From NCBI GenBank assembly GCA_907163375.1, contig CAJQUW010003185.1, positions 124,001-188,000 of the forward strand: a stretch of 64,000 nucleotides of DNA. The letters run 5' to 3'. Below, piece after piece: positions 12,401 to 23,452 of this stretch; within the stretch, counting starts at the first letter, position 1, and every line of letters starts with the position of its first letter. A model generated the notes under the pieces. It worked only from the letters and a program-made list of their open reading frames with translations. It was not told where the DNA came from and did no database searches. Source of the DNA: Prostheceraeus crozeri. Its lineage: Eukaryota > Platyhelminthes > Polycladida > Euryleptidae. Both the position numbers and the translations under genes were made by a program.

Positions 12401-15400
12401 AAACGTCTTACTCTGGTCCCAACCTTAGATCAGCACTCATAATCACAAGGTGATTTTATGGAAGTTGTCTTTTACATGCAAACTTAGTCTAATTTCTGTA
12501 AATAATTTACGTTGCCATCGTATACTCGGTTTTAAATGATAATTTCTCTGTGATTTGACATGAGACTGATCCTACAGAAAGCTATATGCGCTTTCGTAAC
12601 CTGAATGCAAGACTGCAATTTCCATACGTCCAGCACTACGTTACATGCAAATAGAAGTGATGGATGATGGAGAGTCACTTCACATCATATGTTTACATAG
12701 CAGAAATGTGGTGCATATAGCATTTCCAACCGGATGTTTAGATCTACGCGGAATTGACTGATCATAATAGCGATACAGAAGGAAGAATAGTATTTTACAA
12801 ACCCTCCATGTCATGACAACCTTGGAGATGGAGAGGTAATGTATATTAAATTAGCAATTCGAAGGGTGACTACTTCAATTAATATGCTCAGCCTTAGAAA
12901 AAAGAGTAATTTCTTTAGCGTGATCACATCACAAACTACTTGCCACTGAAGGAGCAAAATATCATAATCAAAGACAATGATCACAATTAACTTTAAAAGA
13001 TGTAAATTTGTCCATATTACTTTTCATATTCAAGAAATGAAACATAAATTTAGTGAATCATGAAATCATGCCGATGAAAATTGAATAAAAACTTGAAATT
13101 TCATTTTTGAAGAAGCACGATCAGACCTCAACTTTTCCATGAAGACTTTAATGTGTTTCTTGAAATTTCCTTGATAATCAACTTGATTTCCGTTGAATTA
13201 AGACACCTGTTAGTAAATTTCCATTCGTTATCCAGCACATTTTTTACTACTTATATAGAGGTGTCAAATCGCTATTATATATACATAGGAATAACTTGCA
13301 AAAATTCAGCTTTTTAAAAGGTGATCAAATATTTTTTTGGACCGCAGTAGCGCAATCTGCGCAAAAGCTGAATCTTTTGATATACATATTTTCACTGTAT
13401 GTTGACATTTTTTGAGTTGACACTCTACCTACTATATACACGTGCTTGCTCTGTGGTTTAGACTTCAATTGTGTCATATAAGTATGCGTTAATTACTACA
13501 CTCATCGGTAGCATTCTTTGTTGAAAATGGGATGTTGCCGCTAATTTTTGGCAAATTTGTATCATGTCAATGACTATCATAAATAGCTAAATAATAATAG
13601 TAATAATTGTATTGGTCTGACATCATAGTTCTTTCTTTGAGCTTAATTGTGTTCGGTTACGAAAATAAATATTAGAAAGAATTTGCATTACAGCAGCGTA
13701 TTAAAGAATGGTGGGCATGCACTACAAACTGTATATAGCGCAAAAGCTTCTGGGGTTCATTTTCCCTCTGAATTGAGTTATGATGTTACATCGATCAAAC
13801 ATGCAATCACTTGGGCATCTAGACTATAATCATACTGTACATCGAAAAGGGCAATTAAAAAGGTCATGATGAGAAAATATCACTTTACAGCGAATGCATT
13901 TTGCTTTTGTCCGGTGTCTTGACAAATTGTATCTCCCCAATTATCTCCTTGAAAGACTAGTCAAGATAGAAAGAATAATATGTAAATGTGATTTGAGAAG
14001 ATCGTCATAGACGAACGCCATTCGTTACGTGAACTTTTATTTTACAGGAACAAGTTTTCCAGAAACTTGTGTCCACGTCTCCAAACAAGCATATGTTCCA
14101 CATGTTTGATTTAAAAGAAACTTCTTTACAGCCTATTATGTCACATTTTTATATTGCTTTACTGTATCTTGAGTTGTAACTTCAACATTGTGATGCGTCT
14201 ACCCACCCCTGGGCCTGCATGAGACCAATAAATATTAATATATAAATATAAATATGAATACCTGACTGTAGCCTATAATTTTAGCTTCATGCCATAAATG
14301 CATGATACTTCAAATCTAATCTTTGTATAGACCGGGACCTTGATGGCTTCTTCGTAACATGACGAAGAACTGATCCAATTCTGTCTATCACCAAGCATTT
14401 ATGGACAGAATCCATACTCTATCCACAGCGAGACGGCCTCAAACTTACTTACAAATATGTGCAGTTGATATCCATCCAAACTTGTGCGATCTTAATCACA
14501 AATAAAGCATAAGCAAGTGCTTAAGTTATTATAAGCTTATAGTTCCATAATATCCGTTCATAATTCTCCCTGAATTATGAAGTGGCAATATTAAATTTGA
14601 AGATACACGCTCATTGTGTGAATTTGAAGCAGTGGATGTCAGAGTGTTTTACACAAACTTTATCACAAACATGGAAACATTGAGTGCAAGCAGAAATCGG
14701 AATAGGTAACAGATATCCCGATTGTATATCTAATCGATAGATTTGTGAATCATTACGTCATATATAATTTCCGTCATATAGTACTATCCTTTTTTATAAG
14801 AAAAAATAATTATTCATAGTTAGAATGATTTGAATTTATGTGCAGGTAATCAGACCGCACCAAGAATAAGTTTCAACTTGATATCGCGTCAAATGATATT
14901 ACAATAACAATTCTCAAATATTTTGCACGACACATCGATTTTGTTGTTGTTCTGCAATGCTGCATCATGACCCAAAAATTTCATCAATTTCAGTCGTGGA
15001 TTTCCAATTACACTGAGAAAATATTCCGTTCTGATTTACACGACAATTCGTGCTATGCAGCATGCTCGTATGTTCAAGGATTACAAAAATGTGTTCTTCA
15101 CCGAATTTCATATAGATTCGACGATTTCTCGCTGATTGTAAAGATTCATACTGTTCACAGGAATTGCCATCTCATGTTTTGAAAATTAATGGGTTTCGCA
15201 GACTTTGAATTCAATTTGGCATTCATAAAAATTCAGATCGTGGATGCAAGTACACATTTTCAACAATCATTCTTGTACTTTGTTATAAAAAATACATGCT
15301 ATTTCAGCACTTCGAGAGGCTTGTAAAAATTTTGTGATAGCTTTTATACGCAGCTTCTATGTCTTTATAGACTATATTTCGAAGTTCTAGTTGGCTAACT

Positions 15401-15655
15401 ACATTACTACTCATAAACTCAATGCAATTGTTATGTCAAGTATTTTTGTGGATTCTCTAAAATCAATTATGCTTTTGTGGATGTCTGAAACAGAAATGTC
15501 GCAAGGCTGTTGACATCAATCACTCGTCAGGAGATCAAATACAACGGTTTACAACATGTTGTTATATGATATACCCTAATTCAAGCATATTTATTTGTCC
15601 TTCGGTTGACAATTCTACATAGAAATTATGCAACCAAATAATCATGTCAGCAGCA
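9480..15655. other. Long gene-poor stretch
   Basis: Six kilobases of AT-rich DNA without a recognised gene or transposon. The longest frames (11558-11923 and 11820-12125, minus) overlap each other and show no domain. A single 19-nt candidate exon at 10424-10442 is listed separately. If the protocadherin gene extends to 1.6 kb, this is intron. Confidence 0.4.
10424..10442 (-). CDS. Candidate 19-nt micro-exon of the protocadherin gene (speculative)
   Basis: On the minus strand a CAG acceptor (AATACCAG) and a good donor (CGCAG then GTAAAT) enclose 19 nt. Entered in phase 0, as exon 3 leaves it, it encodes R-I-D-A-N-A and exits in phase 1. That is exactly the phase demanded by the candidate terminal exon at 1596-1705. 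The phase agreement is the only support. Sites like this arise by chance in 20 kb, so confidence is low. Confidence 0.15.
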
Positions 15656-16022
15656 ACAATGAAATATTAATTTCTTAGATCGCTTTACTCAGCGACGTTG
15701 CTTTTTTGGATGATTTCATGGAATTAAGATTGCTGCAGAATGATTGTCTCATTTTCATTAAAAATCATATAGGCTATAATCTTGATTTCTTTTAACAGAT
15801 TATGATGAAATTGGGATAGAATAATGATCATAATGAAATGTCGATATATAAAAATTGTCTAAATATTCTATAGAATCATGTACATTTACATGTAGTTCAC
15901 ATGTGTGCATAGCATCTTTAGCTTGGCAATATCACAGAAATATTGCATTTATTCAGAACACGCTATCTCACGCTATATCATCAAATGCTTTGTTCATAAA
16001 GCAACAAGTAGCAAGACTACGC
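15656..16022. repeat. Dispersed repeat Y, copy 1
   Basis: About 365 bp that recur in direct orientation at 18899-19217 with moderate divergence and small indels. Shared blocks include TTTCTTAGATC, TTCATGGAATTAAG, CATTTTCATTAAAAATCAT, GGCAATATCACAGAAATATT and AAGTAGCAAGACTACG. No coding capacity or terminal repeats were identified. The two copies lie 3 kb apart. Confidence 0.8.
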
Positions 16023-17700
16023 GCTAAACAGCAATTTCCAAATGTAGGTGGGCTCTACTTTGTGCATTTTCCTGTAATTTTTGCAATTCCAGATTTTGCT
16101 GTTGCCGTTGCATTCCGTTTCCAGAAGTAGTAAATTGACAAAAAATGACTTAGTTCGACTCAGACGTGTAATTGGAGAATGCATCAGTCCTGCTGATTGA
16201 AAACAGCGGTCTGATAAAAGTTGAATAGAGTGATACGCTATGGTACTCTAACCAGTAACAGGTCCGCACTAAATTCTATATTCTTATTTGTGTCATGCTT
16301 TAAGTATAACTCAATATTCTTTTCGAATCCATTGCGATATCGGTGTTGAGGTGCACTCAATTGTCACGTAACACAACTCTATGGAGCATAGAAGGCACGG
16401 AAGTTTTGTTTACAAACATGATCGCGCCAATATCATTCATTACAAATATGATGCATGTAAAATATGTGTTCCTTGATTTTGTCGGTCATCAAGAGATGCT
16501 ACTTTTTCATTGCGTGGAATTCATGTTGATAGCATTTTATTTAAAGAGTCACTTGTAGCTCGTTAGCTTTTGGTGGTTGAATTGTGAAGCATGACAGTAA
16601 TCGAGATTTGAAAAAAAATTGCAATGATGTTTTTGTTTAAAATCAAGTTTAAAGCTTGTAAGTGACATATTTGGAAATACTGACTCACAAAATCTTAAAG
16701 TGTAAATAAAGCATTTAGAAACCCAATTGGTTAATGAAAGAAAGGAAAGAAATATAGCTGTGATTATTTAACATAGGTGCAATGCTCAAAATGTTATGCA
16801 TTAATGGATCTAGAAGACATAGAGCCATTGTGTACATGTATTATGAGTAAATGCCGCCTTCACCAAGAGCTCATATTGGTGAGTCACATACCTCGAGCTC
16901 AGCTGTTCGCCTCGAAAACCAATGGGCCGGCGATGGTGCATGGCACATTGTATACATCTAAAAAAGATAATGATTTATCATGAATATTAAAATCTAATGT
17001 AATCATTTCATTTCCATTATTGGTAATAGGAGTCTTCATTTCTTGAAGAATTCATCCTCACCCCCTTCATGCATGAATTATTTTCAAAACTGATGTTCTT
17101 TTGATTTTTTCGAATGCAATTTACGGACGTTCTAGGCAGCGTACGAGGCTGAGGGTGATGCCATTGGAATCGCATAGATCCTTTCACATAGGTCCTCTTC
17201 CTTTTGATTTTAGGCCCTATATTTTTTTTACAAATTTTTAATGTTTTCGGACAAAATGTGGGTCGAAATATTGTGAAATGATAACAGTGTGCATGAAATG
17301 TTAAAGGCTGAAGTTTTATGAGTGAAATTTGTTTATCTGCTTTTATTTTCGTATCTGTTTTTGCTTAATCAACTCAGTGTCCTCTAATCATGGCAAACGT
17401 CGCTCCTGCTTCACCAAAATTAATGGAATTTAATGGAATTTGTTGAATCGACCAATAATTTCATCAATCTATTCCATTGGACATGAATTTTGTCGGGAAT
17501 TATTCAAAGATAGCCAGGTTTTTCTAAAACGTTCTTTAGTCAATTCATATGTTAACATAATTTATATTGGAAGCATGCTAAGGGACATCCATAATTAATA
17601 TATAGATTAATATTTTTAATGATGGGTGTCCTTGTAATATTTTAAAGTGATGTGATGGTTAATGTCACTACTCCCCCATACGGTGCTGACATAGCCAGAC
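16023..17700. other. No gene seen
   Basis: AT-rich sequence with a few short frames (16343-16558, 16777-16983) that show no domain or splice context. No repeats were recognised. Confidence 0.4.
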
Positions 17701-17711
17701 TTTAATCTGGA

Positions 17712-17832
17712 GCGCTGTGATCTAGTGGTCCGGGTACCCTTCCTGACAACTTTCAATGTCACCTTCGCGGCTGGACCTCTGGACCAAAGGATCAGGAGGC
17801 CAACTACTCGACCAATGTGCTACGGAGACCAC
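17712..17832 (-). repeat. Possible tRNA-like SINE head, decayed
   Basis: On the minus strand TAGCACATTGGTCGAGTAG resembles an A-box region and is followed by tRNA-like stems, but no intact B-box follows. The plus strand at 17720-17750 also has a weak A-box-like string (GATCTAGTGGTCCGGG). It is possibly two old tRNA-derived fragments in opposite orientation. Confidence 0.25.
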
Positions 17833-18117
17833 AAACATTACTTCAAAGCTCACTGTTTTGTGAATGTGTCATCTAGTGTAATGGTTTGAAAATCCGCTTC
17901 TGGACTCATTAGAAGGTAAACTTTCAGTATTTAATATTATTACTTACAGAGGACGTGCGAAGCAATAATATGCTACAACAACTCTCATTGACGCTATATC
18001 ATTGTATCAATAAACTGTAACTGAAGTGATATCCTGCAGTGTTAATTGTGGACGCTTAGTCAAAAAAATACAGCTGAAAGTTCTTAATTAACTGGTAAAC
18101 AATACCTGTGGGTGTTT

Positions 18118-18232
18118 TGTAGTATTTTCTATGAATGTGAAAGATACAGGTAATTCATTCACAACGATTATCAGTTTTTGAAAATCAATGACATGGTCGA
18201 CCACTAATGACGAAATCAGAAGACCCCCTGTG
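18118..18232. repeat. Repeat X, copy 1 (left part, split by MITE copy B)
   Basis: The sequence TCTATGAATGTGAAAGATAC through TGACGAAATC...CCCC matches 19218-19325 closely. The matching continuation (GTGGCTGTAGAATCG) resumes at 18872, directly after the MITE. Copy X2 therefore preserves the uninterrupted arrangement. Confidence 0.85.
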
Positions 18233-18871
18233 TAGTCCGGCAGCCAGAGCGAGTTTCTGCAGGGAACGAGGCCGAAATTAAGACTTTCACAGAATGATGT
18301 ACACCTAATACGAAGTCGCGCGTCTGCCGAGTTCTAGTGACTTCCTTTTGTAGACATGATCAAAAGAAATGCGCATGTTAATCTAAGAGGACGCAAATAG
18401 AAGCTTTTGTAAAAAATGAAATTTTCTGTGTTTTCTCTTATTACGGTAAAAATACTCATTCAAGAAGAGCCATAGTTTTTGACATGGAATGTCTTCAGGT
18501 CATTTCTTATCAGATTCTTGAACATTTATCCATGAAACTACATGCATTCAGATTTGACAAGTCTCCCACTGTCGTCAAGCACCAATATGTTGGCCCACTT
18601 TATCCACATTGAACCACATTATCACATACACCGCCGATCAGAAGCACAAGAATATCACATACACATGATAGGAAATGACCTGAAGACATTCCATGTCAAA
18701 AACTATGGCTCTAGACCAAGTACTTTTTTTAAATGATAAGAGAAAACACAAAAAAATTCATTTTTGCCAAAAACGCAAAGACGCGCGACTTCGTAGTAGG
18801 TGTACATCATTCTGTGAAAGTCTCATTTTCGGCCTCGTTCCCTGCAGAAACTCGCTCTGGCTGCCGGACTA
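18233..18871 (-). mobile_element. Long-TIR MITE, copy B (about 639 bp)
   Basis: The element has perfect terminal octamers, TAGTCCGG on the left and CCGGACTA on the right, within long inverted arms. It is flanked by GTG on both sides (18230-18232 and 18872-18874). The duplicated host sequence X2 at 19218-19356 shows the uninterrupted site with a single GTG, which supports a 3-bp target duplication. The central segment is inverted relative to copies A and C, so it is assigned to the minus strand. No transposase is present. Confidence 0.9.
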
Positions 18872-18898
18872 GTGGCTGTAGAATCGCTTAGAGGCACG

Positions 18899-19217
18899 CA
18901 AATATTGATTTCTTAGATCCCTTCATTCAGCGACGTGGCTTTTTTGAATGATTTCATGGAATTAAGGATGCTGTAGAATAATTTTCTCATTTTCATTAAA
19001 AATCATACAGGCTAAAATCTTAATTTCTTTGAATAGATTATAATGAGTCGAAATCTAAAAATTGTCCAAATATTCTATAGAATCATGCACATTTTCATGT
19101 AGTTCACATGTTTTTAGCTTGGCAATATCACAGAAATATTGCATTTTTTTGGAACACGCTATCAAAGACATCATCAAATGCCTTATTCATAAAATGACAA
19201 GTAGCAAGACTACGTGT
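18899..19217. repeat. Dispersed repeat Y, copy 2
   Basis: Direct copy of 15656-16022 with several small deletions. It is sandwiched between the end of repeat X1 (18872-18898) and the start of repeat X2 (19218), so the locus is a mosaic X1-MITE-X1-Y2-X2. Confidence 0.8.
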
Positions 19218-19356
19218 CTTCTATGAATGTGAAGGATACCGGTAATTCATTCACAAAGATTATCAGTTTTTGAAAATCAATGACATGGTCGACCAATAAT
19301 GACGAAATCGCAAAATCCCCCGTGGCTGTAGAATCGTTTAGAGGCATGCTGGAATA
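19218..19356. repeat. Repeat X, copy 2 (uninterrupted)
   Basis: Matches 18118-18230 joined to 18872-18898. It contains the empty site for MITE copy B (CCCCC then GTGGCTGTAG). It runs directly into the Tc1 remnant, so X may be the 5' non-coding part of that transposon or an older duplicated flank. Confidence 0.75.
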
Positions 19357-20030
19357 TCACTCGTTTGCAATGGATTATGAAAATCATTCATACAAAAAAT
19401 GGAAACATCATCTTCACAGATGAATCTCGTTTCCTGCTAAAGCCTGTGGATGCAAGGATGCGAGTTCGACGATACGAAGGTGAGGTGCGTCGCAACGATC
19501 TCATTTGCGAGACTAGCCAACAAGGTGGCGGATCTGTTATAGTGTGATCAGCCAACTGTTTTGATGGTCGAAGCACTTTGATAGCTCTGCCAAGCTTCCT
19601 TAATGTACTTCGCTATCGTCGAATTTTGGAAGAAAAACTTCTTCCATGGGCCGGGGACCTTCTTGGACCTCGTGAGACGGCACGGATGACAACGCTGCTC
19701 CCCATCATTCTCGCGTTGTCCAACAGTTCCAAGATGAAACTTTAATACGACGAATAGAGTGGCCAGCCCGAAGCCCTGATCTGAACCCCATTGAATATTT
19801 ATGGGATGAAATTGTGCGAAAGATTAGACTTCGCAATCCTCCCGTTGCCAGTCTTGCAGAATTAGCAAGAGCTCTACAACAAGAGTGGGATGCAGTGCCA
19901 CAAAGCACTATTCAGAATCTCATTTTGAGCATGCCACGAAGACTGCGCAAGTTTTGCAGGCTAGGGGTGGACACACGTTGTATTAATTGTTTTTTATTCA
20001 TTTTGTCATGCGTTGCATTTTAATGACAAT
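19350..20030 (+). pseudogene. Tc1-like transposase remnant (DD34E)
   Basis: Fragment of a Tc1/mariner-superfamily transposase lacking the N-terminal helix-turn-helix half. The first frame reads IIFTDESRF (first catalytic Asp), then R-N-D-L-I-C and GGGSVIV. At 19545-19547 TGA stands where the family has Trp, so this is a nonsense change. After at least one frameshift the reading continues with DNAAPHHSRVVQQF (second Asp) and WPARSPDLNPIEYLWDEI (catalytic Glu). I count 34 residues between the second Asp and the Glu, as in Tc1. The C-terminus runs to about 20020. No intact inverted repeats were recognised. The copy is dead and moderately old. Confidence 0.9.
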
Positions 20031-23000
20031 TTGAATTTTTCTTGTTAGGAAATAGACAGGAGAGGATAATAGCATAGTATTTCCTTTATGGGAAAGACAC
20101 TATATGTTGATAATCAATATAGTTAAATACTATGGTTGCACATTGAAGCACAGATCTAGGTCAATGTTGCTAGATTTTCAAATCAAATTCTGTCAATATT
20201 ATCTATACATGTTGATTCTTGTTTTAAGGCATTTTATTGTGAACTATTGAATCAAAAATTTCATATCAAAAGAGAAATGATAATAATCGTGAGTCTTTAC
20301 GGGGTAAATTGACAAACTACCGATGATAACCTTGAAACCTTCACAATAAGATAAATGTGCATTTGATTATCAAATGCACTGGCAACTACTGGAAAATGCA
20401 ATTCTTTGGGCACTGTGCATCACGGCAAAAATATTGTTTTCCAAAGTTATTTTCAATGTGCATAATGTTCGTTTTAGTACTTTGATATTACACATTCTGA
20501 CGGATTTCTATGATTTTCATATTGGAACAGATTCGCACATTTAAGCTCGGCTATGTGACATAGACTGATATAAACAAACAACGAGTATAATGCTTTATTG
20601 TTGAGGATCAAGCATTCAACTCCTAGATCACCAGGTGTCATTTCCAAAAAGTAACAGACTTTTATTTAATGAGAACACGTATTCTCTCAGACAAATCATT
20701 CTTGAACGTTATTGGGATGAAACATTGGAGAGAGTAGAGAAATGGATATTTTCTTTCTGTTCTTGCAACGACGTGCGAATCAACGGTGCATAAAACTGAA
20801 TTCCTTCGAGACAAGAACGACTTCAGTAAGACAATGACAAAGATTGGAGACTGGGGACTTACACGAAGCAGAAAGGGTAAAGTTTTCTCGATGGCGACCT
20901 GATGTAGGTGACTTAAGGCTACTTACTAAGTGAGTCAAATGCAGGATGTGTTGCAAAGGAAAATGCGCTCGCTTACAAAAGAGGCACAGGAAACTCGATA
21001 AGGCGAGTTGAACAATTAATGAACTCAAATAGAGTGAGCTATTCTCACATATTGATGCACGTAAGGAAAACAAAACACGAAATACACGAAGCGTTGTCTT
21101 TCCGTGTGCAAAGTTTATATTTTGTAATTCAAGAGATGCAAATCTTTTTAAAGAATTATGGAAGAAGCATTGGTCAGTGGTTAGTACACTGTGTTTTAGG
21201 GAGTTAGTTTTAGAGTTGTACTGGTCAAGCTTTTGGCACTATCGTTCGAAGTTTTGATGTGGTCATAGGAGATGTTGCAGCATTCCATGGTCAAGAAGTT
21301 GTATATCAATCAGTTCTATGGTCATCCTTTGAGGCATACTATTTAGAGATTCTAAGCGCGTGAACTGATACGACACCGAAGAGAGATAGAGAGAACGCTG
21401 TAACCGATCAAGATTAAAGTATGGTCTTAGACGAAATAACAGCACCAGTAAGCAATGCCTATGACTAACCAAAGCCATGAAGACGCAGAAAAGGAACAAC
21501 TAACCTAAGAAAGCCTAGATGCTTCAAGCGGTCAAGTGGAAGAAAATAGCGTGATCAAGCGATAAAACCGATCGAATGGAGACAGAAGACATGATCGACC
21601 ATGACCGCCGAAGACGAGAGGAGTCCTACAAAGTAAACATATTTCAAAAGTAATAGAAACTGTAATCAAAGTTAAATACAAACATAGGGTGAACGTCATA
21701 TTCATAAATTTATGAAGAACACAACGGAACACGGAAGTACTTAAATAGTGGAGTTTAACTCTTTGTGATTGACAAGGACAGTTGCATGCAAAGAAGGATG
21801 TCATGGTTCGTCAAACACATGGGAACACAAAAATGCTTTGAATTGAAAAACGTAATTTCGTGCAAATGTAGCTATTCAACACAAGGGAACTCAAAGAATC
21901 AATATTATGAAATAATTTCTTGCACAGCTTTTCCTGCCTGATTTCAAGTTTGCCAGTATTTGTCAGTATTTGATGCAGTATTTGACTCGGCGTGTATAAA
22001 CTTCAAAGGAAGATTCTGAACTCTTCACAACTTTGAAGCCAACTGGTAAATGAACAAAACCTGACGACACTTACTCTAAAACCTATCAATATAAACTGAT
22101 AAAGTCTATATTAGCAGAGAATTTTATCCTATTTAAGACATGAGATTGTCTATTACACCTCATAAACACATTTTCAACATAATCGTGCCATCGCAACTTG
22201 TTCATTAAGGTGACAACAAGGGCGCTGGATTTATTTAGAAGAGGCAATCAGATTTTCGTCTTTCCTTTTTTTGAATATGAGAACTCCAAATTGCGGCCTG
22301 TTGAGATGAAACTTGTTTCTGTGACATTACTTGTCGGTGCCATGGATTTTTAATGCTCTCAAACATAGTTTGAAACTTGGAAATGGAAACCATGTATGGA
22401 TTGCGATTAGAGACTAAAATCTTGGTGAACACTCGCAGTTTCTACTGCAACTTTTTACACAAGGGAATGAAAAATCGAGCGAATCTTATCCAAGAAACTG
22501 TGGAAACTAAATAATCACGAGATAGCTACAGCCTACACTAGATGGTTTGGTCCTACGCAACGATGGACTTATGTGCATCTTGTAGCCCAAATTGTGTACT
22601 TTTCTTTAGGCCTAATCCTATTATGCAATTTCGTCAGGTTTTGAAACACTTTAACACGAAAACTTTTAAATAAAATTAGACTATTTTATGCGCAATATAA
22701 TGTTGTCGGTGGAAACAACGAAGATTAGGTGCTCTCCCGTATTCTTAATTCGATGAAGAAGAATAATCGCAAAACTCAGCTTTATTCATACGAGTCGTGT
22801 TTTCTTTCCGCCGCTCTTACATCTACTATAAGGATATCGGCGTTTTTGTCACATTCGAGTTTTTTTCTTTTCATGTCAGGGTTATCGAATGATGATGATT
22901 CAGAGGTGCAACACTACCTTTTTCATCCAGCAAATGCCTTGCATTTATCGCTTAATTGTATTTACTGCATTCACAGTGTCGTATTTTCTGCTTGATGAGA

Positions 23001-23330
23001 AAACTATCAAATCCTGTTGCCACATGATAAGTAAAAATGCATTAATTTGCAGAGGCGGTCACATCTAAGGCGCCTGAAAGTAACTCCAGTAAATTCATAA
23101 TGATTCTTAATGCCAATGGACAAATGCAATCGAAACTCTCCTAGACCGGTTGAGCACGTCTCATGTTAACTTCCGCTAGCTCATACTCGGGCGGCAAACT
23201 TTGATCTTCTCAACGCAACGGTACCCCTTCGGGACCTAGCCTGATATCTATGTCGTTGAAAGTCAAGTCAACACACGCTCTGTTGGGCTAGTGCGTAGAA
23301 GAAAGATGATAGCCTCAGTATTGTTCTCAC
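20031..23330. other. No gene recognised; presumed intron
   Basis: 3.3 kb between the Tc1 remnant and protocadherin exon 3. Short frames at 20780-21073 and 21263-21804 show no domain. The region 23100-23300 is slightly richer in G+C. If the gene model extends leftward this is intron 3. Confidence 0.4.
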
Positions 23331-23452
23331 CTTTGTGTCCATCTCGTGTTCGTGGTAGACGTCCTCCAAACTCATATTGGACTTTTTGATATGTTCGAAC
23401 TCTTTTCGAGGTGAGCTTGGAAGAGAGGCAGCATACAGGGAGCCAGGAGGTC
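23331..23452 (-). CDS. Protocadherin exon 3 (cytoplasmic tail)
   Basis: On the minus strand a strong acceptor (GTCTCTTCAG) precedes 122 nt, closed by a good donor (ACAAAG then GTGAGAAC). Entered in phase 1, as exon 2 leaves it, it reads without stops: G-P-P-G-S-L-Y-A-A-S-L-P-S-S, then a charged stretch with MSLEDVYHEHEMDTK. It exits in phase 0. The composition (Ser/Pro-rich, then acidic and His-rich with tyrosines) fits a protocadherin cytoplasmic segment rather than an ectodomain. Its G+C content stands out from the surrounding intron. I infer it from splice sites, phase and composition; no named domain is visible. Confidence 0.7.

Noticed and set aside
20863-20898. 36-nt minus-strand segment between an AG and a GTAAGT donor, phase 0-0
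   Set aside because: Splice sites look fair, but the segment is tiny, the acceptor weak, and nothing ties it to the protocadherin reading frame beyond phase.
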